From positions 2,468,501 through 2,532,500 of the forward strand of contig NZ_CP067087.1 in assembly GCF_016745095.1 (NCBI RefSeq): a stretch of DNA of 64,000 nucleotides, in the 5' to 3' direction. This document shows, piece after piece, positions 8,868 to 19,070 of this stretch (position 1 is the stretch's first letter; each line of letters opens with the position of its first letter). The position numbers and the translations under genes are program-made. This stretch comes from Croceicoccus sp. YJ47. GTDB lineage: Bacteria; Pseudomonadota; Alphaproteobacteria; Sphingomonadales; Sphingomonadaceae. The notes under the pieces are model-generated. The model was not told the DNA's origin. It saw only the letters and a program-made list of their open reading frames with translations, and made no database searches.

Positions 8868-10121
8868 ATGTCCGCCATATCATGGCGAGCGGCTCCCATC
8901 TGGGGGCTGATGCTCGCCCTGTCCACGGGGCCTGCCAATGCGCAGGGTCCGCGTGTCGTCACGCTCGACGATGCTCTTGCGCTGAGCGGGGTCGCCGAAC
9001 AGGGCGATGCCCCTGTCACCAACCCGCGTCTCGTCGGCCCCCGCGCCGAGACGGACGCGGCGGCGGCTCTCGTCGATCAAGCGCGCCTCAGGCCCAACCC
9101 CGAGATGTCTTTCGAAGTCGAGAACATAGCCGGAAGCGGCGCGTTTTCCGGACTTCAGTCGACGGAATACACCCTCTTGCTCGGCCAGCGTGTCGAGCTT
9201 GGCGGCAAGCGTTCCGCCCGGATCGATGCCGCCGAGGCGCAGGCAGCGCTGATGTCGCTGAAATCGCAGCTGACCACGGTGGAACTGGGGCAGCTGGTCC
9301 GTGAGCGCTACATCGCGGCGGTCGCCGCCGCAGCGCGGTACGACCTTGCCCGGGACGTGACCGCGCGCAACGAGGAGCTGGCACGCATAGCGCGCGTCCT
9401 CGTCGAAGTCGGGCGGGAGCCGCCTCTGCGCGCGCTGCGTGCGGACGCGGCCCTCGCCGAGGCGCGCGCGCGTCTGCTGGAAGCCGAGGCCGAAAGCCTG
9501 TCGGCGCGCACCGCGCTGGCATCGCTCTGGGCCGGACCCGAAGCGCCGCTCGTTCCGGCGCAGTTTCCTGAACTCGTGCCGCCCGCCTCGCTGATGTCCG
9601 AGGTGCCGCAAAGCCTGCGCTATCGCGTGGCGCGGGCCGAAAGCACGGCCGCCGCCGCCGAGATCGCGCGACAGCGAAGCCTGCGAATCCCGGACCCGAC
9701 CGTCTCCGCCGGTGTGCGGCGTCTCGAACAGACAAGCGACAACGCGTTCGTCGTTGGCGTGTCGGTTCCGCTGCCCTTCCGAGACCGGAACCAGGGCAAT
9801 ATCGCGGCGGCCGGGGCCCGCCTGCGCGCGGCGACCGCCCGCCAGGCCGTCGCGCAGGCCGATTACGAACAATCCGTCGCCGCGGCCCGCGCGCGATATC
9901 GCGGCGCCGATGCGCGCGTCGAAACGCTCTCACAGTCTTCGCTCCCGCAGGCCGAGGAGGCGCTGCGCCTCGTCCGCATCGGATATCGCAACGGGCGCTT
10001 TGCCCTGATCGAGGTTCTCTCCGCCGCGCAGGCACGCGACACGATCCGCGAGACGCTCATCGCCGCACGCGAACAACGGGGCCTCGCCGCCGCCGAACTC
10101 ATCGCTCTGGCCGCACAATGA
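8868..10121 (+). CDS. czcC: CzcC-type outer membrane factor of heavy-metal efflux
   Basis: This 417-residue TolC-superfamily protein would form the outer-membrane channel of the tripartite Czc pump. A signal peptide ends near ANAQG (residue about 26), followed by long alanine/arginine-rich helices with two outer membrane efflux repeats (about residues 60-220 and 250-410). A GAGGA sequence lies ten bases before the ATG at 8868. The stop overlaps an ATG at 10118, and the adaptor and permease genes follow directly, so the three form one operon. The metal (Co, Zn, Cd, or Cu/Ag) cannot be fixed from this subunit. Confidence 0.88.
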   Translation: MSAISWRAAPIWGLMLALSTGPANAQGPRVVTLDDALALSGVAEQGDAPVTNPRLVGPRAETDAAAALVDQARLRPNPEMSFEVENIAGSGAFSGLQSTEYTLLLGQRVELGGKRSARIDAAEAQAALMSLKSQLTTVELGQLVRERYIAAVAAAARYDLARDVTARNEELARIARVLVEVGREPPLRALRADAALAEARARLLEAEAESLSARTALASLWAGPEAPLVPAQFPELVPPASLMSEVPQSLRYRVARAESTAAAAEIARQRSLRIPDPTVSAGVRRLEQTSDNAFVVGVSVPLPFRDRNQGNIAAAGARLRAATARQAVAQADYEQSVAAARARYRGADARVETLSQSSLPQAEEALRLVRIGYRNGRFALIEVLSAAQARDTIRETLIAAREQRGLAAAELIALAAQ

Positions 10122-10132
10122 AGGATATAGCA

Positions 10133-11284
10133 ATGACCCGCAGCAAGCTGGCGATCATCGCCGCTATCGTGTTCGCGATCGGCGCTCTGACGCTGATATT
10201 CCGGCCGCATGCCGAACCCGACGACCCTGCCCACGGTCACGAGGAAGCCGAACGCGAAGCGCCCGAAGGAGCGCTCATCCTCAGCGATGAGCAGATCCGG
10301 CGTGCCGGGATAGAGATCGCACCGGTGCGGTCAGGAGCCGCGGTCGAGCTGGTTTTTCCCGCCACCGTCGCGGCGAGCCCGGCGGCCTCGGCCCGTATCG
10401 ACGCCCGTGCATCGGGCGTCGTGCGTTCGGTGGGCAAGACGCTCGGTGAATATGTGTCGCGCGGCGAAACCGTCGCCCGGATCGAAAGTGCGGATGCGTC
10501 CGCCCTCGCATCGCAGGTCAGCGCCGCCCGCGCCCGCATGACCGAGCTGTCCGCCATTTACGACCGCGAAAGGCGCCTGTTCGAAGAAAACGTGACCGCG
10601 CGGCAGGATCTCGAAGCGGCACAGGCCAATCTCAGCGTCGCACGTTCGGACCTCAACCGCGCGCAGGCCGCGGTTGCGGCCGCCGGCGTCAGCGGCGACG
10701 GGCGTTCGCTGGCGGTTACCTCTCCCCTTTCCGGCAGGATCGCCGCCGCACCGATCATGCTCGGTGCCTTCGTCGATGCGGGCGAAGAACTCTATAGCGT
10801 GATCGATCCAAGCGCGCTTCAGATCGAGGTGGCGCTACCGTCCGCGGAAGCCTCCCTTGTTCAACCCGGCGACGAGGCCCTGCTCATCACCGGGGACGAC
10901 CGCGAAATCGGCGCAAGGGTGAAATCCGTGACGCCGTCGCTCGATCCGGAGAGCAGGAGCGCCACGGCTGTTCTCTCCCTCCCGCGCGGTGTTCCGGGAC
11001 TCCAGCCCGGTGCATTTCTTCAGGCCCGCATCCGGCCTTCGGGCGAGGTGGACCGCACCCGTATCGCGATACCCGAGGACGCGGTGCAGGTGGTCGAAGG
11101 CCGTGATGTCGTGTTCGTCCGGACGAAAAGCGGCTTTCAGGCGCGCGATGTCGCCATCGGCAGCCGATCCGCAGGCATGGTGACGATCCTGTCCGGGCTC
11201 AAGGAGGGGTGGCGCATCGCCGCCGGCAACGCCTTCCTCCTCAAGGCGGAGCTTGGAAAGGAGGGCGCGACCCATGGGCACTGA
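10133..11284 (+). CDS. czcB: CzcB-type periplasmic adaptor subunit
   Basis: This 383-residue membrane fusion protein has an N-terminal anchor (LAIIAAIVFAIGALTLIF), a short His/Glu-rich segment (PAHGHEEAEREAPEG), a lipoyl-like and coiled-coil hairpin region around residues 90-180, and a C-terminal beta-barrel region. It links CzcA to CzcC. The ATG at 10133 is chosen because AAGGA at 10121-10125 stands seven bases before it; an in-frame ATG at 10118 overlaps the czcC stop and would add five residues. The acidic, His-containing stretch just after the membrane anchor resembles metal-binding N-termini of CzcB-like adaptors. Confidence 0.88.
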   Translation: MTRSKLAIIAAIVFAIGALTLIFRPHAEPDDPAHGHEEAEREAPEGALILSDEQIRRAGIEIAPVRSGAAVELVFPATVAASPAASARIDARASGVVRSVGKTLGEYVSRGETVARIESADASALASQVSAARARMTELSAIYDRERRLFEENVTARQDLEAAQANLSVARSDLNRAQAAVAAAGVSGDGRSLAVTSPLSGRIAAAPIMLGAFVDAGEELYSVIDPSALQIEVALPSAEASLVQPGDEALLITGDDREIGARVKSVTPSLDPESRSATAVLSLPRGVPGLQPGAFLQARIRPSGEVDRTRIAIPEDAVQVVEGRDVVFVRTKSGFQARDVAIGSRSAGMVTILSGLKEGWRIAAGNAFLLKAELGKEGATHGH

Positions 11285-14200
11285 ACACGCGCCCGCCCCG
11301 GCCGCGGATACCGATTACGCCACGGGGCGCGATCGCCCCGGTCCGATCGGTTCGATCCTCGATTTTGCCGTCCGGTTCCGCTGGGCGGTGATCGTCCTGA
11401 CCGCTTTTGCCGCGATCTACGGCGCGATGAACCTCCTGCGCCTGCCGATCGACGCGGTGCCGGACATCACCAACACGCAGGTGCAGATCAACACCAGCGC
11501 CCCGGCGCTTTCGCCCGCGCAGGTCGAGACGCAGGTGACCTTTCCCATCGAAACCGGTCTTGCCGGGATCGAAGGGCTGGAAACGACCCGCTCGATCTCG
11601 CGCAACGGGTTCAGCCAGGTCACCGCGATTTTTGAGGAAGGCACCGACATCTACTTCGCCCGGCAGCAGGTCAACGAACGGCTTGCGCCCATCGGCGCCG
11701 CGCTGCCCGAAGGCGCGGAACCGACGATGGGACCGATTTCGACGGGCCTTGGCGAAGTGCTGATGTATACCATCGAATACGAGCATCCCGCCGGTCGCGG
11801 CGCGCCGCTGAATCGCCGGACCGGCTGGCAAAGCGACGGAAGCTTCATCACCGAGCGCGGCGAGCGCCTCGACACCGCCATTGCGAAGGCCGCGTATCTG
11901 CGCACGGTGCAGGACTGGGTCGTTGCGCCCTTGATGCGCTCCATCGATGGGGTCGCCGGCGTGGATTCCATCGGGGGTTATGAAAAGCAGTTCCTCGTAC
12001 AGCCCGATCCCGCCCGGCTCACCGGCTATGGCCTGTCTTTCGATGCGCTGATCACGGCGCTGGAGGCGGCGAACCTTGCCGAGGGTGCCAATTTCGTCGA
12101 CCGCGCGGGCGAGGCTTTGCTTGTCCGCGTCGATGCGCGCCTCGGCGGAACGCAGGACATCGAGCAGGCGGTCGTCGCGACGCGTGAAGGCGTCCCGATC
12201 CGGATCGCCGACGTGGCGACGGTTCGGATCGGGGGCGATTTGCGGACCGGCGCCGCCTCGCTCAATGGCGAGGAGGCCGTCGTCGGCACCGTCCTCATGC
12301 GCAGCGGCGAGAACAGCCGCACCGTTGCCGCAGCTTCGGCGGAACGGCTGGACGCGGTCCGGGCGTCGCTGCCCGCCGGCGTGGTTGCCGAAATCGTCTA
12401 CAACCGATCCTCGCTCGTCGATGCGACCATCGCGACAGTGGAGAAGAACCTCGTCGAAGGCGCGCTGCTGGTCATTGCGGTGCTGTTCCTGATGCTGGGC
12501 AACATGCGGGCGGCGATCATTGCCGCGCTGGTCATTCCGCTCTCCATGCTGATGGCGGCGGTCGGAATGAACAGGCTGGGTGTGTCGGGCAATCTGATGA
12601 GCCTCGGTGCGCTCGATTTCGGGCTGATCGTCGATGGCGCGGTCATCATCGTCGAAAACAGCGTCGCCCGGCTCGCCGCACGGCAGCATCGCGAGGGCAG
12701 GCTGCTGAACCTCGGCGAGCGGCTGACCGAGACCCGGCTCGCCGCGCAGGAGATGATCAAGCCCACGGTCTATGGGCAGGCGATCATCCTGCTCGTCTAT
12801 GCCCCGCTGCTCACCTTTACCGGGGTCGAGGGCAAGACGTTCTCGCCCATGGCGATCACGGTCATGCTGGCGCTGGCGTCGGCGTTCGTGCTGTCGCTGA
12901 CCTTCGTGCCGGCGATGGTCGCAGTGTTCCTCAATCGCAGGCTGACCGAGACGGAAGTGAAGCCGGTCCGGATGGTGAAGGAACGCTATGGCGTCACTGT
13001 GCGCCGGGCCATTGCGCGGCCATGGCCCGTGATCGGGGCGGGGGCCGGTGTCTTTGCACTTGCCGCTGTCGTGTTCACGTTTCTGGGAAGCGAATTCACG
13101 CCGCAGCTGGACGAGCGGGACCTCGCGGTGCAGTCGCTCCGGATACCGTCAACCTCGCTCGAACGATCGCTCGCCATGCAAAGAGGGGTGGAGGATGTGC
13201 TCGAAGCGTTTCCGCAGGTCGCGCTGGTCTTTTCGCGCACGGGCACGGCGGAGGTCGCGAGCGATCCGATGCCGCCCAATGCGTCCGACGCCTATGTCAT
13301 GTTGAAACCGCGGGAGGAATGGCCCGATCCCGACCTGTCCAAGGACGAGCTGGTCGAACAGATGGAGGATGCGCTGGGCGGGCTCGTCGGCAATCTTTAC
13401 GAATTCAGCCAGCCGATCCAGTTGCGCTTTAACGAACTGATCGCGGGTGTCCGCGGCGATGTCGCGGTGAAACTTTTCGGTGACGACCTGACCGCGCTGA
13501 CCCGCTCCGCCGGCGAGGTCGCAGAGGTGCTTCGCGAGGTCGAAGGCGCAGCGGACGTCAAGGTTCAGCAGGTCACGGGCTTCCCCACGCTCGACATCGC
13601 TTTCGATCGTCCGACGATCGCGCGCTATGGCCTCACGATGGAGGATGTCGCGCAATCGGTGGCCGTCGCGCTGGGCGGTCGTCCGGCCGGACTGGTCTTT
13701 GAAGGGGACCGCCGGTTTGACGTGGTCGTCCGGCTGGAGGATGCGGCCCGCGACGACTTCGATCAGCTCGGCGCGCTGCCCATCGTGCTTGCCAATGGCG
13801 CAACCGTTCCGCTGCGCACGCTAGCCGAATTCCGGGTGGTGGACGGCCTTGCCGAGGTGCGGCGAGAGCAGGGGCGGCGGCTGGTCATTGTGTCGGCCAA
13901 TGTGCGCGAACGCGACCTCGGCTCCTTTGTCGAGGAGGCACGCGCAGGCGTGGCGCAAGAGGTGGATCTGCCGCCTGCATCCTTCATCGAATGGGGCGGG
14001 CAATATCAGAATCTCCGCGCCGCGCAGGCGAGGCTGGCGCTTGTCGTGCCGATCTGTTTCGCGCTCGTGCTGCTGTTGTTGTTCGTGGCGCTCGGCGGCT
14101 GGGTTCCGGCGCTCGCCGTGTTCAGTGCGATCCCGATGGCGCTGGCGGGCGGCGTGTTCGCTCTTGCTCTGCGGGGAATGCCGTTTTCGGTTTCGGCGGC

Positions 14201-14606
14201 GGTGGGCTTCATCGCGCTGTCCGGCGTGGCGGTCCTGAACGGACTGGTGATGATGACCGCGATCCGTCAGCGTCTGGACAACGGCATGGCCCTTGATGAT
14301 GCCATCGCGGATGGTGCGCTGGCGCGGCTGCGGCCGGTGCTGATGACGGCGCTGGTCGCGTCGCTCGGCTTCGTGCCGATGGCGATCGCGAGCGGCACCG
14401 GCGCGGAGGTTCAGCGTCCGCTGGCAACGGTGGTGATCGCCGGCCTGATCAGCGCGACCGCGCTCACGCTGTTCGTCCTGCCCGCGATTGCGCGGCTCGT
14501 GCTCAACCGCGCCGGGGACAGCGCTGGCGGTCGGACGACGTGGCGGAACCGCCTGCGCCGGAGCAAGGCACGCGAAGAGCAGCCGGAGATGCCGGACCAT
14601 GCCTGA
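11274..14606 (+). CDS. czcA: CzcA-type heavy-metal RND permease
   Basis: This 1110-residue protein is the proton-driven inner-membrane pump of the HME-RND family. The TM4 signature DFGLIVDGAVIIVEN (near residues 457-471) has the acidic residues needed for proton relay and metal export in CzcA. An early helix (RWAVIVLTAFAAIYGAMNLL) is followed by the RLPIDAVPDITN periplasmic signature. The ATG at 11274 has a strong AAAGGAGG sequence about ten bases upstream and overlaps the end of czcB by eleven bases. The C-terminal tail (about 25 residues) is highly charged. The pattern fits the divalent-cation branch better than the CusA Cu/Ag branch, but the substrate is inferred. Confidence 0.92.
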   Translation: MGTEHAPAPAADTDYATGRDRPGPIGSILDFAVRFRWAVIVLTAFAAIYGAMNLLRLPIDAVPDITNTQVQINTSAPALSPAQVETQVTFPIETGLAGIEGLETTRSISRNGFSQVTAIFEEGTDIYFARQQVNERLAPIGAALPEGAEPTMGPISTGLGEVLMYTIEYEHPAGRGAPLNRRTGWQSDGSFITERGERLDTAIAKAAYLRTVQDWVVAPLMRSIDGVAGVDSIGGYEKQFLVQPDPARLTGYGLSFDALITALEAANLAEGANFVDRAGEALLVRVDARLGGTQDIEQAVVATREGVPIRIADVATVRIGGDLRTGAASLNGEEAVVGTVLMRSGENSRTVAAASAERLDAVRASLPAGVVAEIVYNRSSLVDATIATVEKNLVEGALLVIAVLFLMLGNMRAAIIAALVIPLSMLMAAVGMNRLGVSGNLMSLGALDFGLIVDGAVIIVENSVARLAARQHREGRLLNLGERLTETRLAAQEMIKPTVYGQAIILLVYAPLLTFTGVEGKTFSPMAITVMLALASAFVLSLTFVPAMVAVFLNRRLTETEVKPVRMVKERYGVTVRRAIARPWPVIGAGAGVFALAAVVFTFLGSEFTPQLDERDLAVQSLRIPSTSLERSLAMQRGVEDVLEAFPQVALVFSRTGTAEVASDPMPPNASDAYVMLKPREEWPDPDLSKDELVEQMEDALGGLVGNLYEFSQPIQLRFNELIAGVRGDVAVKLFGDDLTALTRSAGEVAEVLREVEGAADVKVQQVTGFPTLDIAFDRPTIARYGLTMEDVAQSVAVALGGRPAGLVFEGDRRFDVVVRLEDAARDDFDQLGALPIVLANGATVPLRTLAEFRVVDGLAEVRREQGRRLVIVSANVRERDLGSFVEEARAGVAQEVDLPPASFIEWGGQYQNLRAAQARLALVVPICFALVLLLLFVALGGWVPALAVFSAIPMALAGGVFALALRGMPFSVSAAVGFIALSGVAVLNGLVMMTAIRQRLDNGMALDDAIADGALARLRPVLMTALVASLGFVPMAIASGTGAEVQRPLATVVIAGLISATALTLFVLPAIARLVLNRAGDSAGGRTTWRNRLRRSKAREEQPEMPDHA

Positions 14607-15234
14607 TGATCGGGACGCGCGATGCTCGCAAGCCTGTCAGCCGGGAGCCCCCCGGCGCAGGAGAAACTCGCGCGATCCCCCCGGACGAAGGGCCGAACGA
14701 CCGCGACCATCGCGTGTTGCTAAACGGGGCCAGAATGATCGCCGGGATGCGCGAACTGCAGTTGGCAGAAAGTTCACCCCTCTTGGAGCCAGCACGCGGA
14801 CCGGAACATTTGGCAAACCGCCCTCGCAAGAGCGGATCTCCGTCGCCCCAACCCTTCACATGACCATCGGTCATCGATGAATGCAGCCAGCCGCCGTGAA
14901 GCCCCGAAACGAGACCGATGCAAGCACCGCCGGTGTCGATTTCACCATGCCACCGAACAAAGGCAAAGCGGGCGACCTGGGCGCCGACGAACGCGGCCCC
15001 GGCCAAGCCGAGACGCAAGTGTTACCGTGCTAACTGGTTTCGAAAACGCCAAGGAATAGTCCCACCGGCGATCGATCCGCCGATCAGGATATGGATGAAA
15101 CGACACGAGCAGAAAGATCCGCCGCCGCCGCTCGTCTGAGCAGGGTCAGGGATGCCTCCGCCCTTCGCAACGATATTGCCGACCCCACGCGGCACCGGGC
15201 CATCATCGCCGGTGCCGCGTCGCGCTCCGCCGGT
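14607..15234. other. Intergenic region, no gene recognised
   Basis: This 628-base stretch between czcA and the convergent DUF885 gene contains short open frames on both strands, but none combines a ribosome binding site with a recognisable product. Apart from the hairpin at 15187-15220 I see no repeat or RNA gene. Confidence 0.5.
15187..15220 (-). terminator. Hairpin downstream of DUF885 lipoprotein gene
   Basis: A 12-bp perfect inverted repeat (arms 15187-15198 and 15209-15220, loop of ten bases) lies 15 bases after the stop of the minus-strand DUF885 gene. It lacks a clear U-run on the minus strand, so it may be a Rho-assisted terminator or an mRNA-stabilising hairpin. Confidence 0.5.
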
Positions 15235-17070
15235 TCAGCGTTTCGCATTGGCAATATAGCGTTCGACCTGCTGTTCCAGCACGTCAAGGGGCAGCGAACC
15301 CTGCCCCAGAATGGCTTCGTGGAATGCGCGAATATCGAAATCCTGCCCCAGTTCGCGCTCGGCGCGCGCGCGCAGTTCGGCGATCTTGCGCTGCCCGATC
15401 ATGTAGCTGGTCGCCTGACCGGGGTTGTTGATGTAGCGGTCGACTTCCTTCGCGATATCACGTTCCGAATTGGGCGAGTTGGCGCGGAAATAGTCGATGG
15501 CGCGTTCCCGCGACCAGCGTTTGGAATGGATACCGGTGTCGAGCACGAGCCGGATCGCGCGCCACATCTGCAACGACAGCATGCCGAACCGCTGTTCCGG
15601 CGTGGTGTAGACGCCCATCTCGTCGGCCAGTCGTTCGGAATAGAGGGCCCATCCCTCGGTATAGGCGCCGTAGCCGCCGAACCGCCGGAATTTCGGCAGG
15701 CTTTCGAGCTCCTGCGCGCGGGCGATCTGAAAATGATGGCCGGGCGCGCCTTCGTGCGCGGCGATCCCGTCGGTCTGCACGCGGTTCACCTGGTTCATGT
15801 CGGCAAGGTTCACGTAGAATATGCCGGGCCGCGACCCATCGGGCGCGGGGCTGTTGTAGAATGCGACCGCCGCCGTATCCTCGCGAAAGGGTTCGACCGC
15901 GCGCACCTCGAGCGAAGCTTCCGGCAAACGTTCGAAATATTGCGGCGCCTTCGCCATGACATTGGCAATCAATCTGCGCGCTTCGTCCAGATAGAGTTCC
16001 CGGCCCCGTTCGCTGTTCGGATATTTAAAGGCGGGATCGGTGCGCAGCGCGGTAAAGAATTCCTCCAGCGTGCCGGTAAAGCCGATCTCGTTCTTCACCG
16101 CATCCATCTCCGCACGTATGGCGGTCACCTGTTGCAGGCCAATGACATGGATTTCCTCGGCCGTGAGATCGGTGGTCGTAGAGATCTTCAGCCGGTCGGC
16201 ATAATAGGCATCGCCCTGGGGCAGGCTCCACGCGCCGTTATTGCCATCGGCGCGCGGTTCGATGGCCGCGATGCCCGCGATCAAGGTTTCGATCCCATCG
16301 CGGAACGGCCCGGTCAGCGCCGAACGCGCCGCGCTCATGAGCCTGTCCTTTTCCGACGGGACGATATTCAGCGCGTCGACCTTTTCCCCGAAATCGGCCC
16401 AGATCGGATTGTCCTCCCCGTCCGTAAACGGCGCGCCTTCCATGATGCTGCGCGCATCGGCGGTGGCCGGGGCGAAGACCATTTCGGGCGGGACGATGCC
16501 CATCGCCGCCTGCTCCCTCATCACCGCGACGGTTTCGCGCATGACACGCGCGCTGTCGCGCAGCCGCGCGATATAGGCCTCGGCGTCGGCGGTGTTTTCG
16601 ATCTTGTGCTGATTGATGAGGAAGACCGGAATATCGCCGGCGGGCGTGCCATTGGTCGAAACCGGGAAGCCATAGGCGAGGAAGCGGGCGCTCTGCAGGC
16701 TGCGTTCCACATCGCGTTCGAACAGGGCATAGCTGATCCGCGCCGAAGGACCGAGGCTTGCCGGATCGAACTCCGCCCGCATCCGGGCAAGCTGCTGCTC
16801 GGCGAGCGCGAGTTCGGCCCGTCTCCCCGCGAGCGTATAGTCGTCCAGCCGGTCGTAACCCTCCCGAGAACCCAGGCTCGTCAATGTTTCGGGACTCAGC
16901 GCCGCCTGCGCATCGAAGGCCGCGTCGAGAAAGGCGAGCAGGCGCGCATCGTCCTGCGCGGTGGAGGACATCGCCGGATTTGCGGGAGGAGCGGGGGTAG
17001 CCACAGGCACTTGCCCCATCTGCGCGCTGCAACCGGCGAGGAGAAGGGCGGGAAGCAGGCGATGGATCAT
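15235..17070 (-). CDS. DUF885 family lipoprotein, putative metallopeptidase
   Basis: This predicted 611-residue protein begins with a lipoprotein signal (MIHRLLPALLLAGCSAQ, lipidated Cys14) and belongs to the DUF885 family, which is related to M32-like metallopeptidases. The family motif HEGAPGHHFQ is present in the second half and resembles a zinc-binding HExxH-type site with an insertion. The start at 17070 is chosen because it gives a lipobox and has AGGA upstream; the frame is open for 46 further codons that look non-coding. Substrate and role are unknown. It is probably monocistronic and faces the czc operon. Confidence 0.82.
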   Translation of the reverse strand: MIHRLLPALLLAGCSAQMGQVPVATPAPPANPAMSSTAQDDARLLAFLDAAFDAQAALSPETLTSLGSREGYDRLDDYTLAGRRAELALAEQQLARMRAEFDPASLGPSARISYALFERDVERSLQSARFLAYGFPVSTNGTPAGDIPVFLINQHKIENTADAEAYIARLRDSARVMRETVAVMREQAAMGIVPPEMVFAPATADARSIMEGAPFTDGEDNPIWADFGEKVDALNIVPSEKDRLMSAARSALTGPFRDGIETLIAGIAAIEPRADGNNGAWSLPQGDAYYADRLKISTTTDLTAEEIHVIGLQQVTAIRAEMDAVKNEIGFTGTLEEFFTALRTDPAFKYPNSERGRELYLDEARRLIANVMAKAPQYFERLPEASLEVRAVEPFREDTAAVAFYNSPAPDGSRPGIFYVNLADMNQVNRVQTDGIAAHEGAPGHHFQIARAQELESLPKFRRFGGYGAYTEGWALYSERLADEMGVYTTPEQRFGMLSLQMWRAIRLVLDTGIHSKRWSRERAIDYFRANSPNSERDIAKEVDRYINNPGQATSYMIGQRKIAELRARAERELGQDFDIRAFHEAILGQGSLPLDVLEQQVERYIANAKR

Positions 17071-17211
17071 GCGGGGTAAGTCCTTTTCAAAAATGCGGCG
17101 CACAGGCCGAACATGCACAGGTCGCGCAGGCGCAGGATCAGCAGGTGTAGGACGGGGCAGCGCAAGAGGAAACCCGGATCGCATCAAGCGCGGGGACGCG
17201 TGCCCCAATGC

Positions 17212-18534
17212 CTATCCCTCGTCGTCATCCTTCACCGTCCACTGGTCGAGATCGTCCGCCTGCGCGATCAGGGCAAGACCATGGGCAATCGACGTCAGCT
17301 CGTTGCCCGCGGCGATGCGCTCTTCGCCAAAGCGCCGTTCGAACAGGCGGCGAACCGCCGGGATCAGCGACGATCCGCCGGTCAAGAACAGCTGGTCGAT
17401 GTCGCCTGCACAAAGCTTCGCTTTGGCCAGGGCGCGGTCGACCGTCGCCTCGATCTCGGCGAGATCGGGCGCGATCCAGTCCTCGAAATCGCTGCGTGCG
17501 ATGTCGGCGTCGATCGACAGGCCCGGCCCCTCGAACTGAAACCGGCCATGCGTCTGTGTCGACAGCATGCGCTTCACACTGCCCACCGTCTCGTACAGCC
17601 CGTATCCCAGCTCGTTTTCGACGACGGCGATCATGCGGTCGATCGCGGCTAGGTCCGTCGCGCCGCGCTGCAATTTGTGGAGTTCGTCCAGCGTGCGGCG
17701 ATTGCGCATCAGCGAAAGCCGCGACCAGTCGCTGAAATCATGAAAATAGGTCGCGGGAATATCGACCGTCTTGTCGAAGGAGCGATAGGTCCCACCTTTT
17801 CCGAGCAGGGGAAGCACGAGATGGTTCATGATGCGATAGTCGAACCGGTCGCCGGCAATCCCGATGCCGGCTTAGCCGAGCGGGACGCTTGGTTGCCGCG
17901 AACCGGCGGGTTGCAGGCGGACGATGGAAAAATCGCTCGTGCCGCCGCCGAAATCGGCGACCATGACATTGGCGGGCGCATCCAGCCGGGATGCAAAGCC
18001 ATAGGCGGCGCCCAGCGGCTCGTAAACGTAATGGACCGGCCGGTAGAGCCGCGCGAACATGGCGTCATACCGTGCCCGCGCCAGTTCCGGGTCCGGCCGC
18101 GCGCCCGCATAGCGGACGGGGCGGCCTATGACGATACGATCGGGCAGCGCGGCCAGGGCATCGCCGCCATGATGCACCAAATGGTCGAGAAACACATGGC
18201 CCAGATCCTCGAACTCAAGCCGTTTGCCGAAGATATTGGTAAAATCGAACAGCCGGCTCGCGGCGAGCGACTTGAACGATTGGAGAAAGCGGCTGCCCTG
18301 CGGAAAATCGAGAAATTCCGAGATCGCCCAGGGACCGGCCTCATGCGCGACCGCCCCTGGCACGACCTCGTCCTGCCAGAAGCACAGGGCGGTGCGAAAA
18401 ACGGACGCCGAACCGCCGGGCGCGGCGAAATCGACCAGCGATTGCGCGCCGTCCTGCGCGATTCCGGCGACGACCGAATTGGTGGTGCCGAAATCGATTC
18501 CGATCGCGCGCGGGCATGATGCATCTTTCAGCAT
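17212..18534 (-). pseudogene. Hsp70/DnaK-like (YegD-type) ATPase interrupted by an in-frame TAA
   Basis: The reading frame encodes one Hsp70-family protein of 440 codons but carries a TAA at 17872-17874 (codon 221). The part before it has the first phosphate motif IGIDFGTTNS (residues 11-20) and the second one, VADFGGGTSD, a few residues before the stop; the part after it has the adenosine motif FLTGGSSLIPAVRRLF. Reading through the stop gives PLG-stop-AGIGIAGDRFDYRI, continuous with the YegD-like family, so there is no frameshift. The second half has its own ATG at 17829 but alone lacks the nucleotide phosphate loops. This is either a recent pseudogene, a sequencing error, or an unusual readthrough. 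The start at 18534 directly precedes the ATPase domain. Confidence 0.85.
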
Positions 18535-19070
18535 GGCGGGGATTTTCCGTTCGTATCCAAAAGTCTTGAAACACCATGGCCCATGCCGGCATCCGGAACG
18601 GCGGCCCCTGCGAAGGACGGCCCCCGGAAGGGACGGTGAGGTGCCGCCATGGTGTCGATGATGCCGTGCCGCATAGCAAAATGCGCGGCACATGCCAGAG
18701 GCGGCGTGCGAAGAACGGTCCCGATCTTCGTCGTCACCGCCCGGCGATCCGGCCCGCGACGTTGATAAGCGCCCGTTTCGCGTTCGGCGTGCGAGACGCC
18801 TACCACCTGTCGTCGCCGCGGGAAATCGGTGACGGCCGTGCGCGATGCGGCTATGGCGGCAGGGGTTCGGTCCGTGCCATGACGCGGCCGTCATCAGCGC
18901 GTCGGTCGAGGAAGAGGCGCCCGGCAAGGGACAGAGCGCCTCTTCGAAACGGCGTGACAATCCGCGTGCTTTCGCAGTGGCCGCTCCGCGCGTCGGGTGT
19001 CACCGCTGGGCTGGCACAACCTATGCTTGCGGGAGCAATCCGCGGGCCTGGCTCCGGTTTCGGGATCATC
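18535..19070. other. Intergenic region between divergent Hsp70-like gene and SDR
   Basis: These 536 bases lie between two divergent genes. I see no coding frame with support. The only feature I can propose is the sigma-54-like element at 19012-19027, directed toward the SDR. Confidence 0.5.
19012..19027 (+). promoter_or_regulatory. Candidate sigma-54 (-24/-12) promoter for the SDR gene
   Basis: The sequence TGGCACAACCTATGCT matches the RpoN consensus TGGCACG-N4-TTGCW at all of the -24 hexamer TGGCAC and at TGC of the -12 element, with the exact ten-base spacing between GG and GC. It lies 43 bases before the SDR start codon. The -12 element has ATGC instead of TTGC. No enhancer-binding regulator is encoded nearby. 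Confidence 0.35.

Noticed and set aside
15091-17079. A 662-codon open frame opposite the DUF885 gene.
   Set aside because: The minus strand encodes a full lipoprotein with family motifs; the plus frame has no recognisable product.
17826-17900. A frameshift as the cause of the split Hsp70-like gene.
   Set aside because: The two halves are in the same frame (difference of 377 codons between starts), so only a stop codon separates them.
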